This document shows positions 1 to 8,400 of a stretch of 64,000 bases of DNA, in pieces. Below the pieces are notes generated by a model. The model saw nothing but the letters and a program-made list of their open reading frames with translations. It was not told the origin of the DNA and ran no database searches. The DNA lies in assembly GCA_934184665.1 (NCBI GenBank), contig CAKPSX010000001.1, positions 1 to 64,000 of the forward strand, written 5' to 3'. The position numbers were made by a program, and so were the translations under genes. The DNA is from an uncultured Clostridia bacterium (GTDB taxonomy: Bacteria; Bacillota; Clostridia; TANB77; CAG-508). How positions within the stretch are numbered: the stretch's first letter is position 1; each line of letters starts with the position of its first letter.

Positions 1-390
1 ACATTTTTCTTTAGATATATGAGACCACTTATAGAAAATGGAAATGTTTATTTAGCACAACCACCACTATTTAAGTTATCAAAAAAAGGTATGCAAGATA
101 TTTATTGTTATACAGATGAAGGATTAGATAAAGCCTTTAAAGAACTTGAAGAAAAGGGAATAGCAAGAGAGGCTGTTTCAATACAAAGATATAAAGGTTT
201 AGGGGAAATGAATCCTGAACAATTATGGGAAACAACAATGGATCCTGAAAGAAGAACACTGGTACAAGTTACTATGGATGATGCTATAAAAGCAGATGAA
301 ATTTTTACAATCTTGATGGGGGACGATGTTGATCCAAGAAGAAAATTTATTGAAGAAAATGCAAAATATGTAAAAAATCTTGATATATAA
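1..390 (+). CDS. gyrB: DNA gyrase subunit B, C-terminal part (5' end outside window)
   Basis: Open from the first base of the window (frame 1) to TAA at 388-390. This is the end of the GyrB TOPRIM region and tail. The RPLIENGNVYLAQPPLFK segment, the RYKGLGEMNPEQLWETTM motif and the closing MGDDVDPRRKFIEENA motif are diagnostic of type II topoisomerase B subunits. Together with GyrA it introduces negative supercoils at the expense of ATP. The RYKGLGEM motif helps distinguish GyrB/ParE from other ATPases, and the gyrA downstream favours GyrB over ParE. gyrA does not follow directly: three secretion-related genes and a long non-coding stretch separate them. Confidence 0.96.
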   Translation, partial: TFFFRYMRPLIENGNVYLAQPPLFKLSKKGMQDIYCYTDEGLDKAFKELEEKGIAREAVSIQRYKGLGEMNPEQLWETTMDPERRTLVQVTMDDAIKADEIFTILMGDDVDPRRKFIEENAKYVKNLDI

Positions 391-393
391 ATA

Positions 394-425
394 ATAATAG
401 GATTCCACTTTTGGAATCCTATTAT
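394..425. terminator. Perfect 14-bp hairpin after gyrB
   Basis: Arms 394-407 and 412-425 are exact reverse complements with loop CTTT. No clear U-run follows on +. On - the hairpin is followed by TTATTTATAT, so it could end transcripts from either side. It could terminate gyrB and also a possible minus-strand RNA read from about 903 towards it. Confidence 0.7.
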
Positions 426-429
426 CTAT

Positions 430-903
430 AAAGCTAATAACAATCTTTACTCAAACTAATAGACATAATGGTTTGATCTAATGCACATTACTATACAAAT
501 AAACCATACACCACATATATTAATCAGTTGTTCGACCACAAATACATTAGTAGAAACCATATTCATCCTCACAGAGGACTAATAATAACCCCATATAATA
601 TAAGAATAATCTTAGCTCAAATATATTACATATAATTTAACCATATATAAAATACAAAAATAATCCTTGAAAAATTTTAATAAAATACAGCTTACATACA
701 CATAATATACTCTTATCGCCGACACATACCAATCCACAGAGTGAACCAACATACATCTTTGCTCGAATACTAATAAACCTAAAACAATCTATTAGTAATC
801 TTAACTCAACTGGTATTAACCTTATACGATTATTATGGACAGTTTTTTAAATTATATTCATAAAAACAAAAAAATTTTAAAATTATTATATATTCTTTTT
901 GTT
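430..903 (-). ncRNA. Candidate minus-strand non-coding RNA (or unexplained intergenic DNA)
   Basis: About 470 nt with no open frame of note on either strand. By my count 481-840 holds roughly three C for every G on +, the reverse of the neighbouring + strand genes, so any transcript is more plausibly from -. A promoter-like pair (910-937) points into it from the right, and the perfect hairpin at 394-425 lies at its left end. Small hairpins are visible, for example CTAATA/TATTAG at 769-795 and a TCCTC/GAGGA stem near 565-577. I do not recognise it as RNase P, tmRNA, SRP or 6S RNA. It could also be decayed DNA. Confidence 0.3.
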
Positions 904-909
904 CTATAT

Positions 910-937
910 ATTATACAGGTCTGTCGAAAAATGTCGA
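910..937 (-). promoter_or_regulatory. Minus-strand promoter candidate reading towards gyrB
   Basis: Read on -, TCGACA (937-932), a 16-nt spacer and TATAAT (915-910). The hexamer TGTCGA on + occurs twice, at 922-927 and 932-937. It is divergent to the + promoter that starts at 948. Confidence 0.45.
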
Positions 938-947
938 TGAAAATATC

Positions 948-976
948 TTGACAAAAGAAGAAAATAATAGTAAAAT
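948..976 (+). promoter_or_regulatory. Sigma-A promoter for the VirB4 gene cluster
   Basis: TTGACA (948-953), exactly 17 nt, TAAAAT (971-976): near consensus. It lies about 120 nt upstream of the first secretion-associated gene, leaving a leader of roughly 115 nt. It is divergent to the minus-strand promoter candidate at 910-937. Confidence 0.75.
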
Positions 977-1098
977 GATTTGGAAATAATTACTAATTTT
1001 TAGTAGTATGCATTCATTATAATTAGTTTAAACTTTTTTTCATATTTTTATTTAATCTTAAAGTAAATTTTATATCTAAATAACAAGGAGGTAAAAAA

Positions 1099-1641
1099 AT
1101 TAAATCAGTACAAAAATGGATTCCAGTAGAAAAAATATTTGAAAATGGAATAATTAAAATCAATAAAAATAAATATATTAAAATCTTAAAAATTAAACCA
1201 ATAAATTATAATCTAAAAACTCAATTGGAAAAAGAATCAATTTTAAATTCATATAAAGTTTTTTTAAAAGCATGTAATTTTGATATACAAATTTTAATTC
1301 AAAGTAAAAAAGAAGATTTAGGTCAACATATAAATAACTTAAAAGAAAATCCAGAAAATAAAAAAAAGCAAGAATATTTAAATCAATATATTAAATTTAT
1401 TCAAGAAAAAAATAATACTAATAAATCAGTTTCAAAAAATACATATTTAATTCTAAAAATGGAAATAAAAAATAATTCAGATAATTATGAAGAAAATATT
1501 TTCCAGGAATTAAAAGATAGATATTTTAAAGTAAAAGATAATTTATCAAGATGTGGTAATGATGTTTTTGAATGTTCAAAAGATGAATGCATAGAAATAT
1601 TATTTTCATTTTTTAATATCAAGAAATATCTTGAAAAATAG
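1099..1641 (+). CDS. T4SS-associated protein upstream of VirB4, AUU start codon
   Basis: 180 residues, stop TAG at 1639-1641. The protein begins KSVQKWIPVEKIFENG. A perfect GGAGG (1087-1091) sits 7 nt before an in-frame ATT at 1099. The in-frame stop TAA at 1081-1083 limits the start, and there is no ATG, GTG or TTG in frame until TTG 1225. Starting there would remove the well-formed first 42 residues. AUU initiation is therefore the best reading. No signal peptide or membrane segment is visible. The protein is K/N/E rich, with two Cys near the C-terminus (RCGNDVFECSKDEC). Its layout (GIIKI-KYIKILKI-PINYNLKTQLEKE) recalls the N-terminal domain found before VirB4/TraC-type ATPases, but I do not recognise a named family. 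It lies immediately upstream of virB4 and probably acts with it. Confidence 0.75.
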   Translation: MKSVQKWIPVEKIFENGIIKINKNKYIKILKIKPINYNLKTQLEKESILNSYKVFLKACNFDIQILIQSKKEDLGQHINNLKENPENKKKQEYLNQYIKFIQEKNNTNKSVSKNTYLILKMEIKNNSDNYEENIFQELKDRYFKVKDNLSRCGNDVFECSKDECIEILFSFFNIKKYLEK

Positions 1642-1676
1642 ATATACAAATGATTTTAAAATATGAAATAATTAAT

Positions 1677-1719
1677 TGTTTATATAATAGGAAAGTGTAA
1701 CTTGCCTATTATATAAACA
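1677..1719. repeat. 15-bp perfect hairpin between the first T4SS gene and virB4
   Basis: Arms 1677-1691 and 1705-1719 are exact reverse complements around a 13-nt loop. There is no U-tract after the 3' arm, so it is not a standard terminator. A further possible small stem (TGAG/CTCA, about 1739-1754) follows before virB4. It may stabilise or process the mRNA, or tune expression between the two genes. Confidence 0.6.
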
Positions 1720-1829
1720 GCTATAATTGTCAGGCATTTGAGAGAGTTTACTCATAGTTAAAAACTTAAATCGGGCACGAATATATCAAAGAAATTTTAG
1801 TATTTTTTATGATGAGAGGAGTGATAAAG

Positions 1830-3887
1830 ATAGAAATAAAATCGAAAAATAATAATGTAAAAAAATATAATAAAAATAATTATAATAAAATAGCAGCTAA
1901 AAAAAATAATAAAAAAAGTAATTACGAAAATAGCGATAAAAATAATTTTAATAAAAATTATCAAAAAAATAAAAATAAAAATGAAGATAAATTAAAAAAT
2001 AATATTCAAAATAAAAAAATAGAAAAAAATAAAATTAACTCAAAAAATAAAATAATAGAAAAAATGGGAAATAAAATAATAAATTTAAAAATTATAAAAA
2101 ATATATCTGAAAAAAATAACAAAATAAATGAAGGAAATTTTAAAAACATTGATTATATTTCCCCAACATATATTAATTTAAATAATCCAAAATATTTAGA
2201 AATGGAAGATTATTTTTATTCTGGTATTATAATAGTTAATTATGCAAGAGAGCAAGATGATTTAATATTAAAATCATTAATTGAGGCAAATATTAATATG
2301 AATATTTCAATGTTTTATGAAAAAGGAGATACAATAAAAGCATTAAAAGAAATATCCTATAACATAGGGAATGTAGGAGTTGAATTAAATCAATTTAATG
2401 AAAATAGACAAGATATGGATATTGCACTTTTCACATATAATGACGCAAAATATATCAGAAAAGAGATACAAATTGACGGAGAAGAAATATATTTTTTATA
2501 TATTTATTTGAGCATTTTTTCGAAAGACAAAAAAGAATTAGAATATAATTTAGATAAAGTTGAAACAATTTTACAAAGTAAAGGGATGCAAACCAAAAGA
2601 TCAAACTTTAGACAAGAACAATTATTTTTATCTTGTTTACCTTTAGCAGAAAATAATTCGGAATTAAAAAAAGTTGGAAAAAGAAATATTTTAACAAAAG
2701 GTTTAATATCAACATATCCATTTATATCATCATCAATTTTTGAAGAATCTGGAATTTATTTCGGAAATAATCTTTATAATAATTCATTAGTTTTAATTGA
2801 TAAATATAATAATCAAAAATATAAAAATGCAAATATGTGCATTTTTGGAACAAGTGGTGCAGGAAAATCTTTTTTTACAAAATTATTAATTTTAATAAAT
2901 ACATTATTAGGAATGGAGCAATATATAATTGATCCTGAAAGAGAATATAATAATTTAGCTGAAAACTTAGGTGGAACAATTATAAAATTAGGACCAACAT
3001 CAGATAATTGTATAAATATTTTTGATATCAGAAAAGAAAGTATTGAAGAAAATGAACATGGATATTTAGCAACAAAAATAGGGAAATTAATAGGATTTTT
3101 TAATTTAGTTTTTGGAGAATTAAATGAAGAAGAAAAAGGAATAATTGAAGAAAAAATAATAGAGGTATATAAATTAAAAGAAATTAATTTTAATGATAAA
3201 AGTTTATATAAAAATAAACAATTTAAAACAAGTAAAGATATGCCAATATTAGAAGATTTTTATAATATTTTAAATGATGAAAAAACAAAGAAATTTAAAA
3301 TAAAATTAATACCGTTTATAAAAGGTTCGTTAAAATTTTTTAATAATTATACAAATATAAAATTAGATAATAAATTAATAGTAGCAGATGTATATGAATT
3401 AGGTGAAGAAAATATGAAACATGGGATGTATTTATTTACAGAATTGTTTTGGGATAAAATAAAAATAAATAGAAAGAATAAAAAGACAATTTATCTAGAT
3501 GAAATATGGAGATTAATTGGTGTAACATCATCAAAAGAAGTAGCAAAATTTATTTATAAAATATTTAAAACAATTAGAAAATATGGAGGAAGCAGTGTTG
3601 CAATAACACAAGATATTTCAGATTTATTTAGTTTAGATGATGGTGCATATGGAAAAAGTATTTTGAATAATTCAAGTATAAAAACATTTTTTTCATTAGA
3701 AGAAGAAAATATAAATGTATTATCAAAATATTCTAATTTATCAGAAAAAGAAAAAATAGAAATTAAATCGTTGAGAAGAGGTGAATGCTTAATGTTTATT
3801 GGAAACGAGCATATTTTATTAAATATTGAGGCAAGTGATTTTGAAAAAGAACTTGTAGAAAAAAAGCAGAAATTAATTGCTAATTAA
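1830..3887 (+). CDS. VirB4-family T4SS ATPase with N/K-rich N-terminus, probable AUA start
   Basis: About 685 residues. VirB4 ATPases energise assembly of the type IV secretion channel from the cytoplasmic face of the membrane. Walker A (FGTSGAGKSFF) is at about residues 338-348 and Walker B (TIYLDEIWRL) at about 553-562. A RecA-like motor core and the typical VirB4 N-terminal half precede them. The first roughly 90 residues are low-complexity Asn/Lys, probably disordered. Start: AGAGGAG (1815-1821) precedes ATA at 1830 by 8 nt. ATG at 1809 or 1812 and GTG at 1821 are in frame but have no Shine-Dalgarno ahead of them. The ATA fits the AUU starts of two sister genes but is less certain here, because NTG alternatives exist. 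Base composition is more A-rich than gyrA. A relaxase is absent from the neighbourhood. Confidence 0.88.
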   Translation: MEIKSKNNNVKKYNKNNYNKIAAKKNNKKSNYENSDKNNFNKNYQKNKNKNEDKLKNNIQNKKIEKNKINSKNKIIEKMGNKIINLKIIKNISEKNNKINEGNFKNIDYISPTYINLNNPKYLEMEDYFYSGIIIVNYAREQDDLILKSLIEANINMNISMFYEKGDTIKALKEISYNIGNVGVELNQFNENRQDMDIALFTYNDAKYIRKEIQIDGEEIYFLYIYLSIFSKDKKELEYNLDKVETILQSKGMQTKRSNFRQEQLFLSCLPLAENNSELKKVGKRNILTKGLISTYPFISSSIFEESGIYFGNNLYNNSLVLIDKYNNQKYKNANMCIFGTSGAGKSFFTKLLILINTLLGMEQYIIDPEREYNNLAENLGGTIIKLGPTSDNCINIFDIRKESIEENEHGYLATKIGKLIGFFNLVFGELNEEEKGIIEEKIIEVYKLKEINFNDKSLYKNKQFKTSKDMPILEDFYNILNDEKTKKFKIKLIPFIKGSLKFFNNYTNIKLDNKLIVADVYELGEENMKHGMYLFTELFWDKIKINRKNKKTIYLDEIWRLIGVTSSKEVAKFIYKIFKTIRKYGGSSVAITQDISDLFSLDDGAYGKSILNNSSIKTFFSLEEENINVLSKYSNLSEKEKIEIKSLRRGECLMFIGNEHILLNIEASDFEKELVEKKQKLIAN

Positions 3888-3963
3888 AATAAAATCAATA
3901 ATAAAAATAGTTTAGTAAATAAAGTTAAAAAATAAAAATACAGTAATAAAATGAGGTAGTAAA

Positions 3964-4665
3964 ATGCAACTAGAAAATGAAATAAATAATAATATTGATA
4001 TAAAAAATGAACAAAAAAACTTTTTGGATTCTGCACTAGGAAAAACAATAAATGTTGGAATAGATATTGGGCTAAGAGCAATTTTACCTGATTTAATAGA
4101 AAATCAAATAATTGATATAAAAAATGCATTATTTGAAAATGGATTAAAAGAAGGAATAAAAACAGCAATAGATTCGGCAATAGATTTTGGGAAAAGTGCA
4201 CTTGGAATATTTACAGGAAATTTTGAAAATATGGATCAGATAAATATAGCAATAGGAAATGGTGGAATTATTGATTCTCTATCTAACTTAATTGATAAAA
4301 TAAGTAATAAAGCTTGTACAAAAGGATTTATAGATTCAAACATTAATTCAATAGTGAAAAAAGGAAAAAATATAATATTAGATAATATATCAAATAATAT
4401 TATGAAAGAATTAGAAAAGCAAACTTATTCTGTTGATAAATTAGAAGGATATATAAAAAGTTGGAAAGAAAACTATGAAAATAAGAATTTTGATGGAATG
4501 CAGAAAGAATATAAGAAAATAAAAAATCAATTAAATAAAGTAGTTCCTTTTGAAAATTTAATAAAAGAAGCAAGAGATGTAGAAAATATACATAAATTAA
4601 TTTCAAATAATGGGCATAATTTTGATATATCAGATTTAGAAAAAGAAATTATAAAGAAATTATAA
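3964..4665 (+). CDS. Unknown T4SS-linked protein
   Basis: 233 residues; ATG at 3964 with GAGGT at 3956-3960 only 3 nt upstream, a close but usable site. I do not recognise the family. It begins with a polar stretch, then has a glycine-containing region (SALGKTINVGIDIGLRAIL and similar) that could form amphipathic or weakly hydrophobic helices. No clear signal peptide is seen. The C-terminal half is Lys/Glu/Asn-rich and probably helical. It follows virB4 by 76 nt on the same strand and is the last gene before the gyrA promoter, so it is likely the third gene of the virB4 operon. A secretion accessory or substrate role is possible but unproven. Confidence 0.7.
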   Translation: MQLENEINNNIDIKNEQKNFLDSALGKTINVGIDIGLRAILPDLIENQIIDIKNALFENGLKEGIKTAIDSAIDFGKSALGIFTGNFENMDQINIAIGNGGIIDSLSNLIDKISNKACTKGFIDSNINSIVKKGKNIILDNISNNIMKELEKQTYSVDKLEGYIKSWKENYENKNFDGMQKEYKKIKNQLNKVVPFENLIKEARDVENIHKLISNNGHNFDISDLEKEIIKKL

Positions 4666-4803
4666 AAAAATTATAATAAAATAATTAAAAATCCAAAAAT
4701 AAAAAAATAAGAAAGTATTAAAAAAGAAAAAATGATGTTAACATATATATAAAATAGTACATAAATAATACATAAAAATAGTAAAATAAAATTCTCAAAA
4801 CCC

Positions 4804-4832
4804 TTGCAAAATAAGGAATTGTATAATATAAT
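4804..4832 (+). promoter_or_regulatory. gyrA promoter
   Basis: TTGCAA (4804-4809), 17-nt spacer, TATAAT (4827-4832). It is 38 nt before the gyrA ATG, with the ribosome binding site AAGGAG at 4857-4862 in between. This gives gyrA its own transcription, independent of gyrB and the T4SS genes. Confidence 0.75.
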
Positions 4833-4870
4833 ACACATGTAAAAGAAAAAAGAAAGAAGGAGAAAAAACT

Positions 4871-7315
4871 ATGGAAGAAAGACAAGATGGAAATATAATA
4901 AAAAGAGATATTGAGCAAGAGATGAGAACAGCATATATTGATTACGCAATGAGTGTTATAGTAGCAAGAGCATTACCAGATGTAAGAGATGGTTTAAAAC
5001 CTGTACATAGAAGAATCTTATATGCTATGCATGAAGATGGAATAACATCAGACAAGCCATATAGGAAATGTGCAAATACTGTAGGTTCTGTATTAGGTAG
5101 ATATCATCCACATGGTGATGCATCTGTATATGATGCTATGGTAAGAATGGCACAAGATTTTTCAATGAGATATATGTTAATAGATGGACATGGTAATTTT
5201 GGCTCAATTGATGGAGACGGTGCAGCCGCAATGAGGTACACAGAAGCAAGAATGTCAAAAATTGCTGAGCAAATGATGGTTGATATAGAAAAAAATACTG
5301 TAGACTTCATGCCAAACTATGATGATAGACTACAAGAGCCAACTGTTTTACCATCAAAAATACCAACATTATTAGTAAATGGTTCTTCTGGTATAGCCGT
5401 AGGAATGGCAACAAATATACCACCACATAATTTAACAGAAGTAATAAATGGTATTATAAAGATTATTGATGATGATAATGTCACAGATGAAGATTTAATG
5501 CAAATAATAAAAGGTCCAGACTTCCCAACAGAAGGAGTGATACTTGGTTTAGATGGAATAAAATCTGCTTATAAAACAGGAAAAGGCAAAATTATAATGA
5601 GAGCAGAAACTGAAATAGAAGAAATGAGTGGAAATAAACAAAGAATAATTGTTTCATCATTACCTTATCAAGTAAATAAAGCAAGATTATTAGAAAATAT
5701 AGCAAAATTATGTAGGGAAAAAAGAATTGAAGGCATTTCAGAATTGAGAGATGAATCAGACAGAAATGATAAAGTTAGAATAGTTATAGAATTAAAAAGA
5801 GATGCAAACCCACAAGTAGTTTTAAATCAATTATACAAAAATACTCAAATGCAAGATACTTTTGGCGTAATAATGTTAGCATTAGTTAATGGAGAACCAA
5901 AAATACTTACATTAAGACAATGTCTAGATTATTATATAGACCACAGAAAAACAGTAATCTTACGTAGAACACAATTTGATTTAGATAAGGCATTAGCAAG
6001 AGCACATATATTAGAAGGATTAAGAATAGCAATAGATAATATTGATGAGGTAATTGCAATAATCCGTAATTCTTATGATGATGCAAAAGAAAGATTAATG
6101 GAAAGATTTGGATTAACAGACATACAAGCACAAGCAATTCTTGATATGAGATTAAAAACATTATCTGGATTACAAAGAGAGAAAATTGAAGAAGAATATA
6201 AACAATTAATGGAATTAATTGAAAGATTAAGAGCAATTTTAAATAGTGAAAGATTAGTTTTTGACATCATAAAAGAAGAACTTATAGAAATACGAAACAA
6301 ATATGGTGATGAAAGAAAGACTAAAATAGTTGCGGCAGAAGGAGAAATAGACATTGAAGATTTAATTAAAGAAGAACAAACTGTAATTGCATTAACTCAT
6401 TTTGGATATATAAAAAGAATGCCAATAGATACATATAGAAGTCAAAAACGTGGAGGAAAAGGAATAACAGGAATAGCAACTAAAGAAGAAGATTTTGTAA
6501 AACAAATATTTACTGCTTCAACACATGATACAATTCTATTCTTTACAAATAAAGGAAAGCTATATAAACTTAGGGGATATGAAGTTCCAGAGGCTGGCAG
6601 AACAGCAAGAGGAACAGCAATTGTAAATTTGTTAAGTTTAGATGCTGGAGAAAAGGTATCAGCTGTAATTCCAATCCAAAACTTTGCAGAAGGTAAATAC
6701 TTATTAATGGCAACTAAAAATGGTTTAATTAAGAAAACAGCACTTTCTGAATATAACTCTGCAAGAAAGACAGGACTTCAAGGAATTACACTTAAGGAAA
6801 ATGATGAGCTAATTGGAGTAAGACTAACTGATGGACAAGATAATGTGGTATTAGTAACAAAAAATGGTATGTGTATAACATTTGAAGAAAAAGAAGTTAG
6901 ACCAATAGGTAGGGTTTCACAAGGTGTTATTGGAATAAAAGTAGATGATGATGATGAAGTTATAGGAATGGAATCAATAATATCTGGTGGAAAAGCAACA
7001 CTTCTTGCAATCACTGAAAATGGATTTGGAAAGAGAACAGAACTTGATGAATATAGAGTACAACTTAGAGGTGGAAAAGGAGTTATAACATATAAAATAA
7101 CTTCAAAAACAGGTAGACTTGTTGGTGTTAGAATAGCCACAGATGATGAAGATGTAATGCTTATAACAGATAAAGGAACAATAATAAGATTAAAAGTTAA
7201 GGATATAAGTGTTTTAGGACGTTCAACTCAAGGAGTAACATTAATGAGAACAACAGATGGAGGAAAGGTTGTAAGTATTGAAACAATTGAACCTGATATA
7301 GAAAAAGAAGAATAA
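4871..7315 (+). CDS. gyrA: DNA gyrase subunit A
   Basis: 814 residues, normal length. GyrA cuts and rejoins DNA in gyrase. The breakage domain carries the catalytic Tyr123 in AAAMRYTEARMS. The drug-contact region reads HPHGDASVYDAMVRMAQ, so residue 84, equivalent to E. coli Ser83, is Ala, while Asp88 (E. coli Asp87) is kept. The C-terminal beta-pinwheel has the GyrA-box QKRGGKG, marking it as gyrase rather than ParC. AAGGAG lies 8 nt before the ATG. It has its own promoter, and a bidirectional terminator follows. Unusually it is separated from gyrB by about 4.5 kb. Confidence 0.97.
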   Translation: MEERQDGNIIKRDIEQEMRTAYIDYAMSVIVARALPDVRDGLKPVHRRILYAMHEDGITSDKPYRKCANTVGSVLGRYHPHGDASVYDAMVRMAQDFSMRYMLIDGHGNFGSIDGDGAAAMRYTEARMSKIAEQMMVDIEKNTVDFMPNYDDRLQEPTVLPSKIPTLLVNGSSGIAVGMATNIPPHNLTEVINGIIKIIDDDNVTDEDLMQIIKGPDFPTEGVILGLDGIKSAYKTGKGKIIMRAETEIEEMSGNKQRIIVSSLPYQVNKARLLENIAKLCREKRIEGISELRDESDRNDKVRIVIELKRDANPQVVLNQLYKNTQMQDTFGVIMLALVNGEPKILTLRQCLDYYIDHRKTVILRRTQFDLDKALARAHILEGLRIAIDNIDEVIAIIRNSYDDAKERLMERFGLTDIQAQAILDMRLKTLSGLQREKIEEEYKQLMELIERLRAILNSERLVFDIIKEELIEIRNKYGDERKTKIVAAEGEIDIEDLIKEEQTVIALTHFGYIKRMPIDTYRSQKRGGKGITGIATKEEDFVKQIFTASTHDTILFFTNKGKLYKLRGYEVPEAGRTARGTAIVNLLSLDAGEKVSAVIPIQNFAEGKYLLMATKNGLIKKTALSEYNSARKTGLQGITLKENDELIGVRLTDGQDNVVLVTKNGMCITFEEKEVRPIGRVSQGVIGIKVDDDDEVIGMESIISGGKATLLAITENGFGKRTELDEYRVQLRGGKGVITYKITSKTGRLVGVRIATDDEDVMLITDKGTIIRLKVKDISVLGRSTQGVTLMRTTDGGKVVSIETIEPDIEKEE

Positions 7316-7316
7316 T

Positions 7317-7349
7317 AAAAAAGCTCTTGGCTTAGCCAAGAGCTTTTAT
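7317..7349. terminator. Bidirectional terminator between gyrA and the dnaC-like gene
   Basis: Stem AAGCTCTTGG (7321-7330) / CCAAGAGCTT (7336-7345) with loop CTTAG, flanked by A-run and T-run. It separates two convergent genes. Confidence 0.85.
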
Positions 7350-7352
7350 GAA

Positions 7353-8369
7353 TTAATTTCCAATTTTATTTTTAAATCTTAAATCATCACCAAAAAAGTA
7401 ATAAATATCATAAAATCCAACAATACGAGAACCTATACGTTCCTCATAATTTTTAAATATATTATTTATTCCTAAATTAGTAGAAATAATAGTTTTTGTT
7501 ATTTTATTATTTAAATTAAGTAATCTAGTATTCAGAATAGTAAAAAGTTCACTTAATTTCATACTGTTAATACATTCTGTGCCTAAATCATCTATAATAA
7601 GTAAATCTGCTTCTAAAACATTTTTGTAAAAACTTGATTGCTCTGCAATTTTATTTTTATTCATTTTATAATCTATAACATTTTCTAATAAAACAGGTGC
7701 GGTTTGGTAAAGAACATTTTTACCTTTTTTTATTAATTCATTTGCAATACAGTTTGAAATAAATGTTTTTCCTAAACCAGTATTTCCCGTAAATAAAAGA
7801 TTTTTGTAATTTGGATCATCAAAATTATTTACGAATTCTATACTTTTTTGTTTTATAGCTAAAATATTATTTCTAGGTGATAAATTAATTTTATATTTTT
7901 CAGTATTTATTTCATCTGAGAAAATATTAGGATTAAAAGTATCAAAATTTTCTTTATCAAGATTAGAAATGTTAGATTTATTATATGATATATCTAACAA
8001 TTTTTGTTTTAAACAATGACAAAGGACAGAGCCCTTGCCATCAACATAAATATATCCTGTATCTTTACAAGTATTACATGAATATGTTGGTTCAAGATAA
8101 TTATTATCTAAGTGATTTTCTAATAATATTTGTTCTTTTTCCTTTTTTAATTCATCAACTTTTTTGTTTAAATCCTCTAAAGAAACTGAAGAACCTTTTA
8201 AAATATTTTTTGCAGTATTTATTGCAAATGTATTTAACTCAGTTTCAATTTCTTGTAAACGAGGAATTTTATTATATAAAATTTCTTTTCTTTTTTCTAA
8301 ATCAAGTTCTGCTTTAAGTTTTTTTTGTTCATATTCTGATAATAAGTTTGTTAATAAGTCACTAGACAT
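7353..8369 (-). CDS. DnaC/DnaI-like helicase-loader AAA+ ATPase
   Basis: 338 residues. An N-terminal coiled-coil region (about 10-85) is followed by a zinc-binding cluster with Cys98, Cys101, Cys117 and Cys119. The AAA+ core has Walker A GNTGLGKT (195-202), Walker B LLIIDDLG (256-263) and sensor-1 STN. Proteins of this build load the replicative helicase onto DNA. AAGGAG lies about 6 nt upstream of ATG. It lies 31 bp downstream of a DnaD-like gene, the usual clostridial loader pair, and is probably co-transcribed with it. An IstB-type transposon helper is the main alternative, but the zinc cluster and neighbour favour a host replication role. Confidence 0.88.
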   Translation of the reverse strand: MSSDLLTNLLSEYEQKKLKAELDLEKRKEILYNKIPRLQEIETELNTFAINTAKNILKGSSVSLEDLNKKVDELKKEKEQILLENHLDNNYLEPTYSCNTCKDTGYIYVDGKGSVLCHCLKQKLLDISYNKSNISNLDKENFDTFNPNIFSDEINTEKYKINLSPRNNILAIKQKSIEFVNNFDDPNYKNLLFTGNTGLGKTFISNCIANELIKKGKNVLYQTAPVLLENVIDYKMNKNKIAEQSSFYKNVLEADLLIIDDLGTECINSMKLSELFTILNTRLLNLNNKITKTIISTNLGINNIFKNYEERIGSRIVGFYDIYYFFGDDLRFKNKIGN

Positions 8370-8400
8370 TAGATTCTCCTTTTAAATAATTAAGTAAAAT

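Noticed and set aside
430..900. Replication origin next to gyrB
   Set aside because: No cluster of DnaA boxes (TTATNCACA) could be found; only scattered near matches, and dnaA is not in the window.
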